DNA of 50,492 bases from Candidatus Kerfeldbacteria bacterium (GTDB lineage: Bacteria > Patescibacteriota > Patescibacteriia > UBA9570 > XYC2-FULL-38-9). The stretch lies in the NCBI GenBank assembly GCA_018500015.2, contig JAHBAR020000026.1, positions 1 through 50,492 of the forward strand. Direction: 5' to 3'. Made by a program: the position numbers and the translations under genes. Numbering within the stretch: the stretch's first letter is position 1; the number at the start of each line of letters is the position of its first letter. A model generated the notes under the pieces. The model searched no databases, was not told the DNA's origin, and worked only from the letters and a program-made list of their open reading frames with translations. This document shows positions 41,909-48,905 of this stretch, piece by piece.

Positions 41909-43243
41909 ATGCCAAAGAAACCAGTCAAACCAGCTGCAGCTCCTGCAGTCAAAAAGCCGGGAAAGAAAAAAGCGCAATTGTTGCGTGGAATGAAAGATAC
42001 ATTGCCCCAAGAGCAACACTACTGGGAGTATTTGCGCGATGGTGTTGTGCAAGCGTCACGTGCGTATGGTTATGATCGTATTGATGTTCCAATGATGGAA
42101 GAGTACGGATTGTTTGTGCGTTCAGTTGGCACAACCTCTGACATTGTTGAAAAAGAAATGTACGTGTTTGAAACAAAAGGAGAAGATACAGTGGCTCTAC
42201 GCCCTGAGTTTACTGCCGGCATGTGTCGTGCGTATATTGAACACGGAATGATGAATCAACCACAGCCACTCAAGCTATGGACTGATGGTGCGATTTTTCG
42301 TTACGATCGTCCGCAAGCCGGTCGCTACCGTCAATTCCACCAATCTGACTGGGAGATTATGGGCTCTCCGCAACCAGCTCTTGATGCTGAGCTCATCTCT
42401 TTGGGTCAGCACTTGCTCAATGATCTTGGTTTGCAAGTTACTGTATTTGTAAACTCTATTGGTTGTCGCGAGTGTCGCCCGAACTACATCTCTGTGTTGC
42501 GTGAATATTTGAAAGAGCACAAAAAGAACTTATGCGAAACATGTAAGCTACGCATGGTGAAAAATCCTTTGCGTGTTTTGGATTGCAAAGAAGAGGCGTG
42601 CCGCATGATCACTACAGAGGCCCCTCACACCGTCGATAATCTGTGCGAAGCGTGTCGCGAGCATTTTATGAAAGTGTTGGAATACCTCGACGAAGGTGAA
42701 ATTCAATATCGTTTGCAACCACGGCTCGTGCGCGGTCTCGACTATTACTCTCGTACCACCTTTGAATTTGTGCTCAAGAGTGAAGAAAATGAACCATCAC
42801 CAGCTGCAATTATCGGCGGCGGTCGCTACGATTACTTAATTGAAGATCTTGGCGGTCCGGGTCATGTGCCGGCTGTGGGCATGGCTATGGGTATGGAGCG
42901 TGTTATCCTTGCTATCAAAGAAGCGGCTGTCCCTGTCGCAGAAGCGCCAAAGCCCGATGTATTCCTTGCACAAATTGGTGAAACCGCTCGCAAGCGTGCT
43001 CTCAAAATGTTTGAGGAGTTACGTAAAGCAGGCATTGCCGTTGCGTCTAATATTTCAAAGAATGGCCTGTCTGACCAGCTTTCACTTGCAAACCGTGCAC
43101 AAGCAAAATTAACCTTGATTCTTGGTCAAAAAGAGATGATGGATAATACCATCATTATCCGCGACATGAACACAACGTCGCAAGAAACTATTGGCCAAGA
43201 CAAACTCATTGCATCTCTCAAAAAGCGCCTGAGCGACATGTAG
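41909..43243 (+). CDS. hisS: Histidyl-tRNA synthetase
   Basis: 444 residues, class II synthetase. A basic Ala/Pro/Lys-rich extension of about 25 residues precedes the usual start LLRGMKDTLP. Motif 2 lies around IFRYDRPQAGRYRQFHQSDWEIMG, the insertion has a Cys-rich segment (RECRPNY, LCETCKLRM, LDCKEEAC, LCEAC) that probably binds zinc, HisA motif RGLDYYSRTTFEF follows, then motif 3 GGRYDYL and PAVGMAMGMERV, and a C-terminal anticodon domain. Complete and likely active. Confidence 0.96.
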   Translation: MPKKPVKPAAAPAVKKPGKKKAQLLRGMKDTLPQEQHYWEYLRDGVVQASRAYGYDRIDVPMMEEYGLFVRSVGTTSDIVEKEMYVFETKGEDTVALRPEFTAGMCRAYIEHGMMNQPQPLKLWTDGAIFRYDRPQAGRYRQFHQSDWEIMGSPQPALDAELISLGQHLLNDLGLQVTVFVNSIGCRECRPNYISVLREYLKEHKKNLCETCKLRMVKNPLRVLDCKEEACRMITTEAPHTVDNLCEACREHFMKVLEYLDEGEIQYRLQPRLVRGLDYYSRTTFEFVLKSEENEPSPAAIIGGGRYDYLIEDLGGPGHVPAVGMAMGMERVILAIKEAAVPVAEAPKPDVFLAQIGETARKRALKMFEELRKAGIAVASNISKNGLSDQLSLANRAQAKLTLILGQKEMMDNTIIIRDMNTTSQETIGQDKLIASLKKRLSDM

Positions 43244-43244
43244 T

Positions 43245-43595
43245 ATGAAAAAAGAAGAAGAGTGCATCTTTTGCAACATTGTTGCAAAAAAAGTGGACAG
43301 TGCAATCGTTTTTGAGAACGAAGAAATGATGGCATTTAAAGACATTCGTGCCAAAGCTCCTGTGCACTTGCTCCTTGTGCCAAAGAAGCATGTTGTTGAT
43401 TTGAATGCAATGACTGAGGCTGACGAAGGACTGCTTGGACGTATGATGCTGCAGCTCTCAACAATTGCAAAAGAGCATGGGATTGCAGAGTCTGGATACA
43501 AAGTCGTAAACAACATCGGCAACGATGGTGGGCAAATTATTCATCACTTTCACTTTCATCTTCTTGGCGGCGCGCCCGTTCAAAGTGTTGTCTGA
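43245..43595 (+). CDS. HIT-family nucleotide hydrolase (HinT-like)
   Basis: 116 residues, the usual HinT length. N-terminal CIFCNIVAKKV, DIRAKAPVHLLLVPKKHV, NDGGQIIHHFHFHLLGG; the last has the histidine triad HxHxHxx. HinT hydrolyses purine phosphoramidates and aminoacyl-adenylates. It starts one base after the hisS stop. A promoter for the next gene lies at its 3' end. Confidence 0.93.
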   Translation: MKKEEECIFCNIVAKKVDSAIVFENEEMMAFKDIRAKAPVHLLLVPKKHVVDLNAMTEADEGLLGRMMLQLSTIAKEHGIAESGYKVVNNIGNDGGQIIHHFHFHLLGGAPVQSVV

Positions 43596-43616
43596 TAATG
43601 CGCGTTGTAGTATGAT
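43588..43616 (+). promoter_or_regulatory. Promoter for the CSLREA surface protein
   Basis: -35 TTGTCT (43588-43593, overlapping the HIT stop), 17 bases, -10 TATGAT (43611-43616). Seven bases to ATG 43624, so the transcript should be leaderless. This and the signal peptide fix the start. Confidence 0.6.
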
Positions 43617-43623
43617 ACATGGC

Positions 43624-45732
43624 ATGAAACACATATCATTTCGTGCCATGGTTTTCGTGGCATCATTCTTCGTTGTTGTGGGCGTTTCCAACAACGCTTT
43701 AGCGGCAACGTTTACAGTCAATGTGAGCGATAACAGTTTGATCGGCAACAGCTCAGCCGATCCAACGCCAGATGGTACGTGCTCAGAAGGCAGCGATGTC
43801 GACAATGATTGTTCTTTGCGCGAAGCAATCATTGCGGCCAACTTGTCAGTTGATGACGATCTCATTTTCTTGCCTGAGGATACTATCACTCTTCAGCTTA
43901 CTGGTGCTGGCGAAAACTCTGCCGCAACAGGTGATCTTGATGTGATGAGCGCTGGCACACTTACTATCACAGGTGCCGGTGAATCATTGACGACCCTCAA
44001 TGGCAATGATATCGACTCAATCTTTGATTTGGGAAACGGTGCGACACTGACAATGTCTGAATTTACAATTACCGGTGGTAATTCTTTCGCTAGTGGTGGT
44101 GCCATATATAGCCGCGGCATTCTGAATCTGACGTCAATGACCATTTCAGACAGTACCGCTTCTAACTCTGGAGGCGGATTGTATGTAGATGCGGTTGCTG
44201 GAACCACAACACTCACAGATGTTCTTTTTTCAAGCAATACAGCATTTAATGGTGCTGCTATTCATGGAAATGCAGATATTATGTTGATAAGCTCTACTAT
44301 CAGTGACAATGCTGGTGTCAACAGCGGAGCAATCAGAATGGAAAGCGGTACTTTGACTATTGATAACTCAACGATCAGTAGTAATACAGCCACGGGTACG
44401 GGTATCAATTCTAATGGTGGAGCGTTGTATATTGCCGAAGACGCAATGCTTACTATGGATTCTGTATTATTGAATCAGAATGCGGCTGATGGGGAAGGTG
44501 GTGCCCTATTTATCTCCTGTTCAAGTCAGAGCAATACTATTACCAACAGTGTTTTTGTTGATAATAGTGCAGGAACAAATGGCGGAGCGATTTCGAACGG
44601 TTGTTCAGATGAATCCGCAACTTTATCAAGCTCTCTTACAATTACATTCTCAACTATCACAGGCAATGCTGCCGCTAGTGCCGGTGGAGCGTTGTATGCT
44701 CGTCAAAGCGATGATGACACCGCTACTATTTCTGTAGGTTCTTCAATAGTAAGTGATAATACAGCTGTTCTTTCAGGTCCAAATTGTGCCTTTTCAGAAG
44801 CTGGTATGATCACTTCTGGTGGTTATAATGTCCTTTCAGATGATAGTTGCTCATTTTCTGGCACCGGCGACATTGTTGACGACCCTCTACTCAGCACCGA
44901 TGGTCTGGCGGATAATGGCGGCGAGATTCAAACTATTGCATTGCAAGCAACCTCTCCTGCCCTTGACATTTCACCAATTGAAAATTGCGTCGATACTATA
45001 GACGCACGTGGTATTTTGAGACCAAATCAAGATGCATGTGATGCCGGTGCATTTGAGTTGGAGCAAGTAGATGTACCGGAAGATACAGATGATGAGGAAG
45101 AGGTTGAACCTGAACCTGAGCCTGAGGCAGAACCTGAACCTGAGCCAACAGCAGAAGAGATTCGTCAAACACTCACATCTGCTGATGATCTTTCTGATGA
45201 CTCAACGTATGGAACACAGGTTGCTTCGATAGAAGGGGGTGCCGAAGGGAATATTATTGTCAATTACACCGACGATACCCAAAGCACATATGCTATTTTC
45301 CCGGCCTTCACAGGTTCCAAAGAAACAACAGTAAAACAATACGGCGATACTGGATACCTCATTGTTTTGCACCCGCGCGGTAAAAAAATCGCACTTGTCA
45401 ACGCATATACAGGTGAGGTGATTGAGCGTGTCCGTCTTTCAACATCAAGATACAAAAACAATTCGTTTAAAATTCTTGATGTACGTCATGATGATCAGTT
45501 AGACATTGTGGTTACCTCAAAGAAAAGTGGCAAGGTGCTTGTTTCGCTTCTCAAGCTGAAGGTATCCACGGCAAATCTTACCTTGAAAGATGCCGAAGAA
45601 ATTGCTACTGATGCAGATGTTAAAGTGAAGAAGACAAGGGCACCAAAAAAGAGAATCAATCTCCGCGATGCTGATGGTAATGTGCTTTACACACTCAAAG
45701 TCAATAGTTCATATCAGATGACTCTTCAATAA
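43624..45732 (+). CDS. CSLREA-domain secreted beta-helix protein
   Basis: 702 residues from ATG 43624; an in-frame ATG at 43525 lies inside the HIT gene and lacks a signal. The signal peptide ends NALA (cleavage after residue 27). The CSLREA motif is at about 55-62 in NDCSLREAIIAAN, followed by a long right-handed beta-helix of the choice-of-anchor Q/parallel repeat type with recurrent NSGGGLYV, SGGAIYSRG, NGGAISNG and AGGALYAR turns. A Glu/Pro spacer (repeated EPEPE, about residues 485-505) leads to a C-terminal globular domain with YTGEVIERVRL and a basic tail. Probably adhesin-like; anchoring mode unknown. Confidence 0.85.
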   Translation: MKHISFRAMVFVASFFVVVGVSNNALAATFTVNVSDNSLIGNSSADPTPDGTCSEGSDVDNDCSLREAIIAANLSVDDDLIFLPEDTITLQLTGAGENSAATGDLDVMSAGTLTITGAGESLTTLNGNDIDSIFDLGNGATLTMSEFTITGGNSFASGGAIYSRGILNLTSMTISDSTASNSGGGLYVDAVAGTTTLTDVLFSSNTAFNGAAIHGNADIMLISSTISDNAGVNSGAIRMESGTLTIDNSTISSNTATGTGINSNGGALYIAEDAMLTMDSVLLNQNAADGEGGALFISCSSQSNTITNSVFVDNSAGTNGGAISNGCSDESATLSSSLTITFSTITGNAAASAGGALYARQSDDDTATISVGSSIVSDNTAVLSGPNCAFSEAGMITSGGYNVLSDDSCSFSGTGDIVDDPLLSTDGLADNGGEIQTIALQATSPALDISPIENCVDTIDARGILRPNQDACDAGAFELEQVDVPEDTDDEEEVEPEPEPEAEPEPEPTAEEIRQTLTSADDLSDDSTYGTQVASIEGGAEGNIIVNYTDDTQSTYAIFPAFTGSKETTVKQYGDTGYLIVLHPRGKKIALVNAYTGEVIERVRLSTSRYKNNSFKILDVRHDDQLDIVVTSKKSGKVLVSLLKLKVSTANLTLKDAEEIATDADVKVKKTRAPKKRINLRDADGNVLYTLKVNSSYQMTLQ

Positions 45733-45754
45733 CACCATTATAAGGGTGTTATTG
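45727..45754 (+). terminator. Palindrome overlapping the CSLREA gene stop codon
   Basis: CAATAACACC (45727-45736) pairs perfectly with GGTGTTATTG (45745-45754) around an eight-base loop; the stop TAA is at 45730-45732. No T-tract follows. Confidence 0.5.
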
Positions 45755-45763
45755 AACTCAAGC

Positions 45764-45792
45764 TTGTCTTTTTAACACCTTTTTGGTATAGT
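45764..45792 (+). promoter_or_regulatory. Promoter for the rpsB-tsf operon
   Basis: -35 TTGTCT (45764-45769), 17 bases, -10 TATAGT (45787-45792) with an extended TGG. Start predicted near 45799, leaving a leader of about 136 bases, the longest in the window. Confidence 0.7.
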
Positions 45793-45798
45793 ATGCGT

Positions 45799-45934
45799 CG
45801 GCTTTTGAGTATATCGAAAAAGCTATATTTAACAACGTAGGCTGTGGTTTTTTCACATGCATCCTGCCTTTTCCATATCTAGAAAAGGTCTGCATGGTCC
45901 TCACAGCCGAGATTAAAAGGAATTCATTTATTCT
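45799..45934 (+). promoter_or_regulatory. Structured leader RNA of rpsB
   Basis: A nested stem system. A small hairpin GCTTTT (45801-45806) with AAAAGC (45818-45823) comes first. The closing stem is GGCTGTG (45840-45846) with CACAGCC (45902-45908). Inside are CATGCA (45856-45861) with TGCATG (45891-45896) and CCTTTTC (45867-45873) with GAAAAGG (45882-45888), loop 45874-45881. AAAAGGA (45915-45921) then follows, 13 bases before ATG. Autogenous control by S2 through rpsB leaders is known in other bacteria; an analogous role is inferred. Confidence 0.65.
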
Positions 45935-46630
45935 ATGAAAACCCCATCAGTGGTGGACATGCTTAAAAGCGGTGTCCACTTTGGTCATCGTACCAGTCGT
46001 TGGCATCCGTACATGGCACCGTATATTTTCGGTGTCCGTCAAAATGTTCACATTATCAACTTACAAGAAACTGAGGCAAAACTTACAGAAAGTTGTCAGG
46101 CCCTCAAATCAATGGCTGCAGAAGGCAAGACCATTCTTTTCGTTGGCACCAAGCGTCAAGCATCTGAACTCGTTAAAAAATACGCAGAAGAGGCAGGCAT
46201 GCCATACGTCAACAATCGTTGGCTCGGCGGACTTCTCACCAACTTCAAAAATGTCGCAACAGGCGCTCGCAAGCTTACTCGCTTGAAGATGCAAAAAGAA
46301 ACTGGTGAACTCAAGAAGTACACCAAAAAAGAACAGCTCGAATTCGATCGCGAAATTGAAAAACTTCAACGCTTGGTTGGTGGTATTGAGAAGCTCTATA
46401 AAATGCCAGACGCACTGTTCATTGTTGATCTTAACGAAGAAAAAACAGCACTCGCGGAAGCTATGCAGATGCGTATCCCAGTCTTTGCTATGTGTGACAC
46501 CAATGTGAACCCACGTGATGTCGACTATGCAATTCCGGCAAACGACGACGCTGTAAAATCAATTGATCTTATTACTTCCACCGTTTCTTCAGCAATCGCA
46601 GAAGGTGTGAAAGAAATCAAAACCGCTTAA
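45935..46630 (+). CDS. rpsB: Small ribosomal subunit protein uS2
   Basis: 231 residues, full length. Recognised from MLKSGVHFGHRTSRWHPYM, the coiled-coil middle region with YVNNRWLGGLLTNFKNV, and FIVDLNEEKTALAEAMQMRIPVFAMCDTNVNP. uS2 joins late at the 30S neck. It forms the standard rpsB-tsf pair, with tsf 19 bases downstream. Unlike most genes here it has a long structured leader, suggesting control of its own synthesis. Confidence 0.97.
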   Translation: MKTPSVVDMLKSGVHFGHRTSRWHPYMAPYIFGVRQNVHIINLQETEAKLTESCQALKSMAAEGKTILFVGTKRQASELVKKYAEEAGMPYVNNRWLGGLLTNFKNVATGARKLTRLKMQKETGELKKYTKKEQLEFDREIEKLQRLVGGIEKLYKMPDALFIVDLNEEKTALAEAMQMRIPVFAMCDTNVNPRDVDYAIPANDDAVKSIDLITSTVSSAIAEGVKEIKTA

Positions 46631-46649
46631 CCTTTACTCTCATTCATGT

Positions 46650-47246
46650 ATGGCATCGATGGAACAAATCCAGAAACTACGCAGCCAAACTGGCGCAGGT
46701 GTCGTAGATGTCAAAAAAGCTCTCGATGAAACAGGGGGCGACTATGACAAAGCGCTTGATCTTCTCCGCAAACGTGGTGAGGCTGTTGCGCTTAAAAAAT
46801 CGGCTCGCGACGCATCCGATGGCATGATGTTTTCTTACATCCATATGGGTCGTATTGGGGTGTTGCTTGAACTCAACTGCGAGACAGATTTTGTTGCGCG
46901 CACAGATGATTTCCAACAACTCGGCAAAGAGATTTGCATGCAGATCGCTTCCATGAGCCCGCGTTATGTGTCTTCAGAAGAAATTCCAGCAGATGTAGTT
47001 TCTCGCGAACGCGAAGTGTACGTAAGCCAAATCGACGCAAGCAAGCCAAAAGAAGTGCAAGACAAAATCATCGAGGGTAAGTTGAAAAAATACTACGATG
47101 AAGTGTGCTTGCTTAATCAGAAATTTTTCAAAAACGAAGATCAAACCATCCAGGCGCTCGTCACTGAAGCTATCGGTAAAATTGGTGAAAATATCCGAGT
47201 AAGACGTTTTGTGCGTTTTAGTCTCGACGAACATGAGCAGCGTTAG
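46650..47246 (+). CDS. tsf: Elongation factor Ts
   Basis: 198 residues, the short form without most of the C-terminal dimerisation module. It exchanges nucleotide on EF-Tu. N-terminal UBA-like domain LRSQTGAGVVDVKKALDE and GDYDKALDLLRKRG, then the core GRIGVLLELNCETDFVART with the TDFV motif that contacts EF-Tu. It follows rpsB by 19 bases; the ricT gene starts inside its end. Confidence 0.95.
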   Translation: MASMEQIQKLRSQTGAGVVDVKKALDETGGDYDKALDLLRKRGEAVALKKSARDASDGMMFSYIHMGRIGVLLELNCETDFVARTDDFQQLGKEICMQIASMSPRYVSSEEIPADVVSREREVYVSQIDASKPKEVQDKIIEGKLKKYYDEVCLLNQKFFKNEDQTIQALVTEAIGKIGENIRVRRFVRFSLDEHEQR

Positions 47247-48096
47247 AGTTGCCGAAGTTCAATTTCATCCGTGGGATCGATCCTATTTTTTCGACCCTGC
47301 TGGTTTTGATGTGAAACTTGGTGATCGTGTGATCGTTGAGACAAGCATCGGTCAAGAGCTCGGAAAGATTATCGGTTTTGGCGATGTAGCGCCGCATGAG
47401 CTCGAAGCTCCGCTTCAGCCTATTTTGCGCATTCCAAATAGCTCTGATCACGAATTGCTCAAGTCACGCCAAGCACGCAAAGTAGAGTACCTCGATCAAG
47501 CGCGCGATTATGTGCGCAATTTGAATCTTCCGATGAAGATGATTGATGTCGTGATCTCATTCGACGACAAGCGCATGACTTTTGCGTTCACCGCAAATTC
47601 GCGAGTTGATTTTCGTGAGCTGGTAAAAATGCTTAATACTGCGTATCGTCGACAAATTCGTTTGCAGCAAATTGGTTCGCGCGACGTAGTTGCTGAAATG
47701 GGTGGTATTGGTCCATGCGGTCGCGAAACCTGTTGTTCAACATGGATTAAAAAGCTTGATAACGTAAGCTCCGATCTCATTCATATGCAAGGGCTTGATT
47801 ATCGTGGCACAGAGCGATTATCTGGTTTATGTGGACGTCTGAAATGTTGCCTTGCATACGAATCCGAAGGGTATCGTATGTGTAGTTCAAAGATGCCAGA
47901 AGTTGGTGCTATTATTCGTACAAAACAATACGGAATTTCAAAAGTGATCTCTCGCAATATTCTCACACACGTCATTACCATTCAAGCAGAAAATGGTGAA
48001 CGCAAAGAGGTGACTTTGGGCTGTTCTAAAGTTGGGTGTTCTGGCTGTAACGGTGGCTGCGGATCTAAACCGAAGAAGGAACAAACAACAGTATGA
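47233..48096 (+). CDS. ricT: RicT/YaaT-like PSP1-domain protein
   Basis: 287 residues from ATG 47233; an in-frame ATG at 47209 lies deeper inside tsf and adds non-conserved residues. PSP1 C-terminal domain features include HDLP-like MKMIDVVISFDDKRMTF, RVDFRELVKML, the Cys motifs MGGIGPCGRETCCSTW and LSGLCGRLKCCLAYE. RicT forms a complex with RicA/RicF carrying iron-sulfur clusters and affects RNA processing in Bacillus. The C-terminal GCSKVGCSGCNGGCGS adds six Cys, perhaps another cluster or zinc site. It overlaps tsf by 14 bases and the TPR gene by ATGA. Confidence 0.88.
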   Translation: MSSVRVAEVQFHPWDRSYFFDPAGFDVKLGDRVIVETSIGQELGKIIGFGDVAPHELEAPLQPILRIPNSSDHELLKSRQARKVEYLDQARDYVRNLNLPMKMIDVVISFDDKRMTFAFTANSRVDFRELVKMLNTAYRRQIRLQQIGSRDVVAEMGGIGPCGRETCCSTWIKKLDNVSSDLIHMQGLDYRGTERLSGLCGRLKCCLAYESEGYRMCSSKMPEVGAIIRTKQYGISKVISRNILTHVITIQAENGERKEVTLGCSKVGCSGCNGGCGSKPKKEQTTV

Positions 48097-48881
48097 ATCC
48101 AATAGATATTACCCTGTACACTCTTATCGCTGTTTCGATATTGGTTCTCGCATATCTATTTTTTTCGCAATGGAAAAAACTACGCCTCATCGACATTTCT
48201 GCAATGCCAAAAGCGAAACTCAAATCAAAGAAATATCAACTCATTGAAGAGCGTTTTGAGCGAAAAACAAAAGATTTTTGGAGTCGTTGGCTTGAGCGTA
48301 TCTCCCCAGCGACTGATACTATTGCGCACATGTTCCGTTCAATTCAAGTTCGCGTCATTCGTCTTGAGCGTAAGTATCGTCATCAATTGCCTATGCAAAC
48401 GCACGAAGATAAAGAAAAGGTGCGTCAGAAAGTGGCAGCACTGCTGGCAAAAGGTCAAGAGCTTTTTGATGCTGGGAATTATGGTGATGCAGAAATTCAA
48501 TTTCTCGATTGTATTCGTCTTTCGCCGCAGGAAGTTGAAGCCTACGAGTATCTTGCTGACATTGCTGTCAAAAAACGCGAGTTTGAACATGCCATTGAGT
48601 CGCTAAAATTTGCACTCAAGCTCAGTCCAAACGAAGATCGTCTCTGTTATAATTTGGCACACCTCTATGATGAAAAAGGCGATATAGATACTGCAGTAAA
48701 AACCATGAAACAATGTATGAAACTCGCACCAAACAACCCAAAAAATTTGGATGCCATGGTTAACCTTGCTATAAAAATAGGGGACCGTGTTCTTGCTGTG
48801 AGTACGCTCAAAGCATTGAGGGTGGTGAACCCTGAAAACGAAAAACTCTCCGAGCTTGAAGAACGAGTGCGGGGTTTGTAA
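48093..48881 (+). CDS. Membrane-anchored TPR protein
   Basis: 262 residues. An N-terminal membrane helix (about residues 7-25), a basic helical linker, then about four tetratricopeptide repeats from residue 112 to the end (GQELFDAGNYGDAEIQFLDCIRLSP, AYEYLADIAVKKREFEHAIESL, CYNLAHLYDEKGDIDTAVKTM). TPR arrays bind protein partners. It is coupled to ricT, so it may attach an RNA-processing or translation factor to the membrane, but this is inference. Confidence 0.85.
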   Translation: MNPIDITLYTLIAVSILVLAYLFFSQWKKLRLIDISAMPKAKLKSKKYQLIEERFERKTKDFWSRWLERISPATDTIAHMFRSIQVRVIRLERKYRHQLPMQTHEDKEKVRQKVAALLAKGQELFDAGNYGDAEIQFLDCIRLSPQEVEAYEYLADIAVKKREFEHAIESLKFALKLSPNEDRLCYNLAHLYDEKGDIDTAVKTMKQCMKLAPNNPKNLDAMVNLAIKIGDRVLAVSTLKALRVVNPENEKLSELEERVRGL

Positions 48882-48894
48882 TTTTTAATTATCA

Positions 48895-48900
48895 TATAGT
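48895..48900 (+). promoter_or_regulatory. -10 box of a leaderless FG-GAP gene promoter
   Basis: TATAGT ends five bases before ATG 48906, so transcription would begin at the start codon. No good -35 is seen 17 bases upstream; the region is AT-rich. Confidence 0.45.
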
Positions 48901-48905
48901 GCTGT

